Of a stretch of DNA of 5,319 nt, positions 1 to 5,319 are shown piece by piece. The position numbers and the translations under genes are program-made. The notes beneath the pieces were generated by a model. The model saw only the letters and a list, made by a program, of their open reading frames with translations, ran no database searches and was not told the origin of the DNA. This DNA comes from Burkholderiaceae bacterium (GTDB lineage Bacteria; Pseudomonadota; Gammaproteobacteria; Burkholderiales; Burkholderiaceae_D), in contig JACMLV010000540.1 in NCBI GenBank assembly GCA_014379395.1, forward strand, positions 1 through 5,319, given 5' to 3'. Numbering within the stretch: position 1 is the stretch's first letter; each line of letters begins with the position of its first letter.

Positions 1-1
1 C

Positions 2-1609
2 CATCTCGACAGCGCCAAAGATTGGGAGTTGTCGGATTTGTTCGCCGCCGACGCGCAGCGCTTCGAACACCTGTCGATCCGCGCCGCCGGCCTGTTTTTG
101 GATTACTCGAAAAACCGCCTGGACGACACCACCTTGCGCCTGCTGTCCGCGCTGGCGCGCGAGCGCGGCGTCGAAACCCGGCGCGACGCGATGTTTGACG
201 GCGAGCACATCAATCTGACCGAGCACCGCGCCGTGCTGCACACCGCGTTGCGGGCGCCGCCCGGCACGCCGCTGTGGGTCAATGGCCGCGATGTGAACCG
301 GGATGTGCACGCCGTTCTGGAGCGCATGCGGGTGTTTACCGAGCAGGTCCGCTCGGGCGCGTGGCTGGGCCACACCGGCAAGCCCATCACCGACATCGTC
401 AATATCGGCATCGGCGGCTCCGACCTCGGGCCGAAGATGGCGTGCGCCGCCTTGCGCGCCTATTCCCATCCGCGCCTGAACCTGCATTTCGTCTCGAACG
501 TCGATGGTCACGCGCTCGAGGCGGTGCTGTCCCGGCTCGATTCGGAAACGACGCTGTTCATCGTCACCTCGAAGACCTTCACCACGATGGAGACCTTGAT
601 GAACGCGCAGTCGGCGCGCGCCTGGTTCTTGAGCAAGGGCGCGCTGGCCGACCTGCCGCGCCATTTCGTCGCGGTGTCGACCAATCTGGCCGCGGTCGAG
701 GAGTTCGGCATCGACGCGGTCAACATGTTCCCGTTCTGGGATTGGGTCGGCGGGCGCTATTCGGTCTGGTCGGCGATCGGACTGCCGGTCGCGCTGGCGT
801 TGGGCTTCGAGCAGTTCTCCGACTTCCTGCAGGGCGCGCACCAGATGGATCAGCACTTCCGCAGCGCGCCGATCGAACAGAACATGCCGGCCCTGCTGGC
901 GCTGCTGGGCGTGTGGAACCGCAATTTCCTCGGCTGCGCCTCGCTCTCGATCGCGCCGTACCAACAGGATCTGGCGATGTTCCCGGCCTTTTTGCAGCAA
1001 CTCGAAATGGAGAGCAATGGCAAGCACGTCGCCGCCGACGGCGCCGTGCTGGAAGTGGCCAGCTGCCCCATCGTCTGGGGCGACGCCGGCACCAACGGCC
1101 AGCACGCGTATTTCCAGTTATTGCATCAAGGAACCGATATCACGCCGGTCGATTTCATCGCCGCGCTCGAACCGCAGCACACCTTGGCCGACCACCACGC
1201 CGCCTTGCTGGCCAATTGCTTCGCCCAGTCGGAGGCATTTATGCGCGGCAAGAGCGCCGCCGAGGTGCGCGCCGAGATGCAGGCGCAAGGGATGGCGGCG
1301 GCGGAGATCGAGATGCTGGTGCCGCACCGGGCGTTTTCCGGCAACCGGCCCAGCAACACCATTTTGATGGACGCGCTCACGCCGGCCACGCTGGGCGCCC
1401 TGATCGCCCTGTACGAGCACAAGGTGTTCGTGCAAGGGGTGCTGTGGGGCATCAATAGTTTCGACCAGTGGGGGGTGGAGCTGGGCAAAGTGCTGGCCAA
1501 GAACATCCAGTCCGAATTGACCGCCGCCGCCCAGCCCGCGCTGCACGACTGCTCGACCAACGGCTTGATCGCGCTGGCCCGGGCCAGCTTGAGCGGGGCG
1601 CACGCGTGA
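2..1609 (+). CDS. pgi: Glucose-6-phosphate isomerase, 5' end cut by window edge
   Basis: Cytoplasmic enzyme that interconverts glucose-6-phosphate and fructose-6-phosphate. The reading frame is open from base 2, and the codons before the TTG at 29 already read as family sequence (HLDSAKDWE, then LSDLFAAD). The true start is therefore upstream and TTG-29 is internal. Visible are the SIS-domain stretch NIGIGGSDLG (about nt 401-430), the phosphate-binding SKTFTT, the family signature DWVGGRYSVWSAIG (nt 740-781) and the C-terminal signature FDQWGVELGK. The catalytic residues are the Glu of MESNGK (codon at 1010), the His of TNGQHA (1103) and the Lys of GVELGK (1487). They sit at visible residues 337, 368 and 496, a constant 18 below E. 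coli E355, H386 and K514, so about 18 residues are missing. The TGA at 1607-1609 lies just before the lactonase gene. The C-terminus is intact and the identification is secure. Confidence 0.97.
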   Translation, partial: HLDSAKDWELSDLFAADAQRFEHLSIRAAGLFLDYSKNRLDDTTLRLLSALARERGVETRRDAMFDGEHINLTEHRAVLHTALRAPPGTPLWVNGRDVNRDVHAVLERMRVFTEQVRSGAWLGHTGKPITDIVNIGIGGSDLGPKMACAALRAYSHPRLNLHFVSNVDGHALEAVLSRLDSETTLFIVTSKTFTTMETLMNAQSARAWFLSKGALADLPRHFVAVSTNLAAVEEFGIDAVNMFPFWDWVGGRYSVWSAIGLPVALALGFEQFSDFLQGAHQMDQHFRSAPIEQNMPALLALLGVWNRNFLGCASLSIAPYQQDLAMFPAFLQQLEMESNGKHVAADGAVLEVASCPIVWGDAGTNGQHAYFQLLHQGTDITPVDFIAALEPQHTLADHHAALLANCFAQSEAFMRGKSAAEVRAEMQAQGMAAAEIEMLVPHRAFSGNRPSNTILMDALTPATLGALIALYEHKVFVQGVLWGINSFDQWGVELGKVLAKNIQSELTAAAQPALHDCSTNGLIALARASLSGAHA

Positions 1610-1617
1610 CGGGCGGC

Positions 1618-2511
1618 ATGGCCTCGGCGGCGCAGGTTCGGCTCGCATTCGCGCCGGCGATGCAAGTGGGCGAGTGCCCGCTCTGGGATGCGCGGCAAGC
1701 CGTGTTGTATTGGGTCGACAACGTCGCCTGCGCGGTCCACCGGCTCGATCCCGCCAGCGGCGCGCACCGGTTCTGGCCGATGCCGTCCGAGCCCGGCTGC
1801 ATCGCGCGCGATACGACCGGCAATCTGATCGTCGCCCTGCGCACCGGTTTCGCGCGCCTGAACCTGGCCGATGGCAGCCTGACGCAGCTCGCCCCGGCGC
1901 CCTACGACGTGCGCAGCGCGCGCTTCAACGACGGCCGCTGCGACGCCGCCGGCCGCTTCTGGGTCGGCTCCATGTACGAGCCGCGCGACGCGCCGCGCGC
2001 GGCGATGTACTGCCTCGAGCGCGGCACGCTGCGGCGCCACTGGTCGGACATCACGGTGTCGAACGGCCTGGCGTTCAGCCCCGACCAGCGCACCCTGTAC
2101 CACGCCGACACCAGCGCGCACCTGATCCGCCGCTACGCCTTCGATCCGGCCAGCGGACAGGCATCCGCGCCGCGCGTCCTGCGCCAATTTTCCAGCCTGC
2201 GCGACGGCGACTACGGCGGCCGTCCGGATGGCGCCGCGGTCGACAGCGAAGGCGCGTACTGGTGCGCGATGTATGAGGGCGGTTGCCTGCTGCGTCTGTC
2301 GCCGGCGGGCGAGGTCCTGCTGCGCATCGCGCTGCCGCTGCGCTGTCCGACCATGCTGGCCTTCGGCGGCGACGACTTGCGCACGCTCTACATCACCAGC
2401 GCCAGCGCGCGCCGCCCGGCCGAGGAACTGGCCGCCTATCCGCTGTCCGGTTGCCTGCTCTCGGTGCGGGTGGCGGTGGCGGGACTGGCCGAGCACGCCT
2501 ATGTCGACTAG
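1618..2511 (+). CDS. SMP-30/gluconolactonase/LRE family sugar lactonase
   Basis: Predicted six-bladed beta-propeller lactonase of the SMP-30/regucalcin family, 297 aa, the usual family length. These metal-dependent enzymes hydrolyse sugar lactones such as glucono-delta-lactone. Metal and substrate residues are recognisable: E19 in GECPLW, R102 and N104 in RFNDG, E121 in SMYEP, N149 in SNGLAFS and D204 in GRPDG. They match human regucalcin E18, R101, N103, E121, N154 and D204 in kind and order. No signal peptide is seen, so it should be cytoplasmic. The start is uncertain. ATG-1618 gives the family-like N-terminus, but the in-frame GTG-1606 would overlap the pgi stop as GTGA and add four residues; neither has a good Shine-Dalgarno sequence. 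It lies between pgi and zwf, which suggests a role on 6-phosphogluconolactone or gluconolactone. The substrate is inferred from context, and other sugar lactones are possible. Confidence 0.88.
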   Translation: MASAAQVRLAFAPAMQVGECPLWDARQAVLYWVDNVACAVHRLDPASGAHRFWPMPSEPGCIARDTTGNLIVALRTGFARLNLADGSLTQLAPAPYDVRSARFNDGRCDAAGRFWVGSMYEPRDAPRAAMYCLERGTLRRHWSDITVSNGLAFSPDQRTLYHADTSAHLIRRYAFDPASGQASAPRVLRQFSSLRDGDYGGRPDGAAVDSEGAYWCAMYEGGCLLRLSPAGEVLLRIALPLRCPTMLAFGGDDLRTLYITSASARRPAEELAAYPLSGCLLSVRVAVAGLAEHAYVD

Positions 2512-2576
2512 CGCGCTCCGGGACGGGGCCGCCGGACGAATTTTTCGAATCACCACCACGCAAGGGCAATGCCAAG

Positions 2577-4049
2577 ATGAATATTAATGATTTCGATATG
2601 GTCCTGTTCGGCGGCAGCGGCGACCTGGCCATGCGCAAGTTGCTGCCGGCCCTGTTCTGGCGCGACTGCGCCGGCAATTTTCCGCCGTCCGCGCGCATCA
2701 TCTGCGTCGGCCGCAACGACTGGACGCAGGCGCAATTTTTCGCCGAGATCGACGCCAGCTCGCGCATCCACATCGAGCGCGGCGCCGTCAACGACGCGCG
2801 CTGGGAGGCCTTCAAGGGCCGTCTGTCGTACTTGAGTCTGGATGTCGCCGACGCCGACGCCTACCCGGCGCTGGTGGAGCACCTGCGCGCCGACGCCGGC
2901 CAGACCCGCGTGTTTTACCTGGCCACGCCGCCCAGCCTGTTCGCCAGGATTTGCCACAACCTGGCCGGCTGCGGCCTGGCCACGCCCAATTCGCGCGTGG
3001 TGCTGGAAAAGCCGCTCGGCCGCGACCTGGCCAGCGCCCGCCAAATCAACGCCGAGGTCGGCCAGGTGTTTAGCGAGTCGCAGATCTTCCGCATCGACCA
3101 CTACCTGGGCAAGGAAACCGTGCAGAACCTGCTCGCCCTGCGCTTTGGCAACATCCTGTTCGAGTCGCTGTGGCGGCGCGAGTGGATCTCCGACGTCCAG
3201 ATCACGATCGCGGAAGATCTCGGCGTGGGCAACCGGATGGGCTACTACGACAGCTCGGGCGCCTTGCGCGACATGCTCCAAAATCATCTGTTGCAGTTGT
3301 TGTGCATCGTCGCCATGGAGCCGCCGATGTCCATCGCGCCGGACGCGGTGCGCGACCAGAAGCTGCAAGTGCTGCGCTCCTTGAAACCGTTCACGGCGGC
3401 CACGCTCAAGCAGGATGTCGTGCGCGGCCAATACCGGGCCGGCTACGTCGAAGGCGTCGCCGTGCCGGGCTATCGCGACGAGCCGGGCGCCGTGCCCGCT
3501 TCGCGCACCGAGACCTTCGTCGCTTTGAAAGCCGAAATCAACACCTGGCGCTGGGCCGGCGTGCCGTTTTTCCTGCGCACCGGCAAGCGCATGCCGGACC
3601 GGCTGGCCGAAATCGTGGTCCGCTTCAAGCCGATTCCGCATTCGATCTTCGCCCAGCCGGCCGGCAGCTTCGAGCCGAACTGCCTGGTGATCCGCCTGCA
3701 GCCCGACGAAGGGCTGACCCTGAACCTGATGGCGAAAACACCGGGCGACAGCATGCGCCTGAAGCCGGTCGAACTGGCCCTCGATTTCCTGGAGACGTTC
3801 AAGGCGCCGCGCATGGAGGCCTATGAAAGACTGCTGCTCGATGTGCTGCGCGGGCAACTGACGCTGTTCATGCGCGGCGACGAGCTGGAGGCGGCATGGG
3901 ACTGGGTCGAGCCGATATTGCATCACTGGGAGCGCGAGGAAACCGAACCGATCCCCTATGCGTCCGGCACCTGGGGGCCGGCCGCGGCCAGCGCGCTCAT
4001 CGGCCGCGACGGCTTGCAATGGCGCGAAGAAGCGCTGCCCGAATCATGA
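2577..4049 (+). CDS. zwf: Glucose-6-phosphate 1-dehydrogenase
   Basis: Oxidises glucose-6-phosphate to 6-phospho-glucono-lactone, reducing NAD(P)+; first step of the oxidative pentose phosphate and Entner-Doudoroff routes. The protein is 490 aa, typical for bacteria. The N-terminal Rossmann fold carries the dinucleotide motif GGSGDLAMRKLLPAL (residues 12-26), with R46 in CVGRN a candidate contact for the NADP 2'-phosphate. The substrate site shows K145 in EKPLG, and D174-H175 with K179 in the signature DHYLGKE. The likely catalytic base is H237 in QNHLLQLL. These are each three below Leuconostoc K148, D177/H178 and H240, so the active site is complete. ATG-2577 is preferred because it starts directly before the Rossmann strand and AAGGG lies about 10 nt upstream; the same frame is open further 5' but that stretch overlaps the lactonase gene. 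The stop overlaps the mgsA start as ATGA. Confidence 0.97.
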   Translation: MNINDFDMVLFGGSGDLAMRKLLPALFWRDCAGNFPPSARIICVGRNDWTQAQFFAEIDASSRIHIERGAVNDARWEAFKGRLSYLSLDVADADAYPALVEHLRADAGQTRVFYLATPPSLFARICHNLAGCGLATPNSRVVLEKPLGRDLASARQINAEVGQVFSESQIFRIDHYLGKETVQNLLALRFGNILFESLWRREWISDVQITIAEDLGVGNRMGYYDSSGALRDMLQNHLLQLLCIVAMEPPMSIAPDAVRDQKLQVLRSLKPFTAATLKQDVVRGQYRAGYVEGVAVPGYRDEPGAVPASRTETFVALKAEINTWRWAGVPFFLRTGKRMPDRLAEIVVRFKPIPHSIFAQPAGSFEPNCLVIRLQPDEGLTLNLMAKTPGDSMRLKPVELALDFLETFKAPRMEAYERLLLDVLRGQLTLFMRGDELEAAWDWVEPILHHWEREETEPIPYASGTWGPAAASALIGRDGLQWREEALPES

Positions 4050-4465
4050 GCGCGCCCATCGCCGCGCCCGGCGTGAAAACGCGCATCGCGCTGATCGCCC
4101 ACGACAAGAAAAAAGACGACATGATCGGGCTGGCGCGCGACTACCTCGATTTCCTGCGCGCGTGCGCCTTGTCCGCCACCGGCACCACCGGCCGGCGCCT
4201 GATCGACGAGCTCGGCCTGACGGTCGACTGCAAGCTTTCCGGCCCGTTCGGCGGCGACTTGCAGATCGGTTCGCTGTTGGTCGAGGGCCGGATCGATTGC
4301 GTCATTTTCCTGCGCGACCCGATGACGCCCCAGCCGCACGAGCCCGACATCAACGCGTTGGTGCGCGCCTGCGACGTGCACAACGTCGCTTGCGCCACCA
4401 ATCTGGCCTCGGCCCATCTGGCGCTGTCGCAGATGCGCGCGGCGCACCGGCTGGTCGAGTTGTAA
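4046..4465 (+). CDS. mgsA: Methylglyoxal synthase
   Basis: Converts dihydroxyacetone phosphate to methylglyoxal and phosphate, a cytoplasmic bypass of lower glycolysis used when sugar phosphates accumulate. The protein is 139 aa. All known active-site motifs are present and numbered as in the E. coli enzyme: H19-D20 and K23 in AHDKKK, T45/T47/T48 in ATGTTG, S65-G66 and catalytic D71 in SGPFGGD, D91 in FLRDP, and H98 and D101 in HEPD. The motifs look more like the short Bacillus-type enzymes than E. coli MgsA (152 aa), and the C-terminus stops soon after the last core helix. The start ATG-4046 overlaps the zwf stop (ATGA). It has only a weak GAAG upstream, so translation probably depends on ribosomes finishing zwf. 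A hairpin terminator begins 17 nt after its stop, making it the last gene of the operon. Confidence 0.95.
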   Translation: MSAPIAAPGVKTRIALIAHDKKKDDMIGLARDYLDFLRACALSATGTTGRRLIDELGLTVDCKLSGPFGGDLQIGSLLVEGRIDCVIFLRDPMTPQPHEPDINALVRACDVHNVACATNLASAHLALSQMRAAHRLVEL

Positions 4466-4481
4466 CCGTCGGAAATCGTAG

Positions 4482-4507
4482 GGTGGGCGGCCCCGCCCAC
4501 CTTTTTT
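4482..4507 (+). terminator. Rho-independent terminator after mgsA
   Basis: GGTGGGCGG (4482-4490) and CCGCCCACC (4493-4501) are perfect inverted complements. Allowing for a real loop, the stem is eight G/C-rich pairs with a four-base loop. Six T's follow at 4502-4507, as expected for intrinsic termination of plus-strand transcripts. The strength is asymmetric: read on the minus strand, the hairpin is followed by CTACG with no T run, so it should serve the pgi-mgsA operon and not the convergent RES gene. The 5' arm begins with GTAGGGTGGGC, which resembles dispersed palindromic repeats in proteobacterial genomes. Confidence 0.85.
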
Positions 4508-4553
4508 GGCTGTGCGCCTCTGAACGGCATTAGGGCCGCGGCCGCTGCGCCGC

Positions 4554-5273
4554 TCAAAGCGCCTCGACGCGCGGGACCGGCGTGCCCTGCCACGTCAAAC
4601 AATAGGAGTCGCCCTTGCGCACATTGCCCACCAGGGCGGGGCGGAAGCAGGCCAGGTTGGTGCCGCCGTTTCGTCGCACGCTGGGGAAGACGAGGCCCAT
4701 GGAGCCGGCCTCGAGCAAGGTCGCCGCCAGCTGCTGCGAGGCGATGTAGCTGCGCGGGTCGAGGCAGGCGCCGAACCCATTGGCGCCGCCTTCGGCCCCG
4801 CCGGCGCTGGGGCGCAGGTCGTGGAACTCGGCGCTGAAGTCGGCCAGCAGGGCCTGGTAGCTGACGCTGTCGTCGAAGCGCCCGATCTCCTGGTATTCGA
4901 CGGTCTTGTGGAAGGCCACCTCGGCCAGCGCGGTTGGCATGTCGAAGGCGCAATACCAGGCGCCGCGCTCGCCGTCGTTGAAGCGGCTGCCCTCGGGCCG
5001 GGCGTAGGTGAAGGCGGCGTTGATCATGCGAAAGTGGGGCACGCCGAACACCAGCTCGTCGATGCCGATGCCGGGCGCGCGGCCGAATTCGGCCACCAGG
5101 CGGAAGTTGGTGGCGTTGTCGAGTTCGAACAAATCGCGGAGGTGGCCGCCGTCCTCGGCCAGCGGGGCCAGCACCGAATCATCGCGCTCGGCGAAGCGCG
5201 ACGGGATCAGGCGGCAGGTGTCGAACTGGCGCAGCAGGGTTTGCGGCGGCAGGGCGGACGCGGCCACGCTCAC
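4554..5273 (-). CDS. RES-domain protein, probable NAD+-degrading toxin
   Basis: A 239-aa RES-domain protein. Characterised family members (for example mycobacterial MbcT) are toxins that deplete cellular NAD+ and are blocked by a cognate Xre/MbcA/ParS-type antitoxin. The N-terminal 90 residues or so are an extension. The domain then shows R97 in GSRFND, GAWYCA (104-109), E118 in TALAEVAFH, YQALLADF (139-146), SYIASQ with S179, FPSVR with S198 (196-200), and LACFRP (207-212). R97, E118 and S198 are my best candidates for the Arg-Glu-Ser set that names the family; the Ser assignment is the least sure. No signal peptide or membrane segment is visible. The GTG start at 5273-5271 overlaps the stop of an upstream minus-strand gene (GTGA), suggesting translational coupling to an antitoxin. 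Base composition matches the neighbours, so recent transfer is not indicated. Toxicity is inferred from the family. Confidence 0.85.
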   Translation of the reverse strand: MSVAASALPPQTLLRQFDTCRLIPSRFAERDDSVLAPLAEDGGHLRDLFELDNATNFRLVAEFGRAPGIGIDELVFGVPHFRMINAAFTYARPEGSRFNDGERGAWYCAFDMPTALAEVAFHKTVEYQEIGRFDDSVSYQALLADFSAEFHDLRPSAGGAEGGANGFGACLDPRSYIASQQLAATLLEAGSMGLVFPSVRRNGGTNLACFRPALVGNVRKGDSYCLTWQGTPVPRVEAL

Positions 5274-5319
5274 AAGCCGCCGCGGCGCGCGTCGAGCAGC
5301 TTGCGCACCGTCTGCATCG
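5270..5319 (-). CDS. C-terminal end of gene upstream of RES gene, probable antitoxin
   Basis: Only the 3' end is inside the window. On the minus strand, the frame ending in TGA at 5272-5270 reads MQTVRKLLDARGGL and stays open to the window edge, where two bases of a preceding codon remain. The stop overlaps the RES gene's GTG start by four bases, the usual spacing of coupled two-gene modules. RES toxins are normally preceded by an Xre/MbcA/ParS-type antitoxin, and a short amphipathic C-terminal helix fits that family. Fourteen residues are too few to identify it from sequence alone, so the antitoxin call rests on gene order. The ATG at 5317 is probably internal. Confidence 0.5.
   Translation of the reverse strand, partial: MQTVRKLLDARRGGL

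Noticed and set aside
29..31. TTG as the start codon of pgi
   Set aside because: Codons upstream of it are open and continue the family N-terminus, and catalytic-residue numbering shows about 18 residues missing relative to E. coli. The start lies before the window.
274..1458. Plus-strand open frame of 394 codons inside pgi in another frame
   Set aside because: It is Arg/Gly/Ala-rich low-quality sequence that overlaps the unmistakable pgi frame for its whole length.
1126..2559. Long minus-strand open frame (477 codons) opposite pgi and the lactonase gene
   Set aside because: The translation is Ala/Arg/Gly/Gln-rich with no recognisable family, and it lies opposite two well-identified genes. 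It is the usual open antisense frame of high-GC coding DNA.
2550..4019. Long minus-strand open frame (489 codons) opposite zwf
   Set aside because: It mirrors zwf almost exactly. The composition (His/Gln/Arg/Val/Ala-rich) follows from reverse-complementing G/C-ending codons. No motif or ribosome-binding site supports it.
3896..4045. Upstream extension of the mgsA frame into zwf
   Set aside because: The extension codes for Arg/Gly-rich sequence inside zwf. The family N-terminus begins at ATG-4046, where active-site numbering matches E. coli.
4534..4545. GC-only palindrome GGCCGCGGCC overlapping GCGGCCGC as a terminator for the RES gene
   Set aside because: It is symmetric, so it can form a short stem only with loss of central pairs, and no T run follows on the minus strand. 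It is likely composition-driven.

Overview
The window looks like chromosomal DNA from a GC-rich proteobacterium. Every gene has strong G/C preference at third codon positions. The protein sequences suggest a betaproteobacterium of the Oxalobacteraceae type (Massilia, Duganella or Janthinobacterium relatives). That placement is inferred from the general look of the proteins and was not tested by a search.

Layout: positions 2-4465 hold four plus-strand genes packed as one apparent operon. They are pgi (glucose-6-phosphate isomerase, 5' end cut by the window edge), an SMP-30/gluconolactonase-type lactonase, zwf (glucose-6-phosphate dehydrogenase) and mgsA (methylglyoxal synthase). pgi meets the lactonase gene with no real gap, a 65-nt gap separates the lactonase from zwf, and zwf overlaps mgsA by 4 nt (ATGA). 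A strong hairpin followed by six T's (4482-4507) closes the operon. Converging on it from the minus strand is an RES-domain gene (4554-5273). An upstream minus-strand gene overlaps its start by 4 nt, and only the last 14 codons of that gene are in the window. This arrangement looks like a RES-type toxin-antitoxin pair with the antitoxin mostly off the window.

How the genes fit together: Pgi and Zwf compete for or exchange glucose-6-phosphate at the split between glycolysis and the oxidative pentose phosphate or Entner-Doudoroff routes. Zwf makes 6-phosphogluconolactone. The lactonase-like protein lies where a pgl gene might be expected, so it may open that lactone or a non-phosphorylated sugar lactone. 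MgsA removes dihydroxyacetone phosphate as methylglyoxal, a relief valve for sugar-phosphate overload. The operon therefore reads as a sugar-phosphate branch-point module. The RES gene is unrelated in function; that family degrades NAD+ in characterised members.

No rRNA, tRNA, CRISPR array, insertion sequence or wholly unknown system was seen. The most interesting points are the lactonase in the pgi-zwf slot, the coupling of mgsA to zwf, and the RES pair at the edge.
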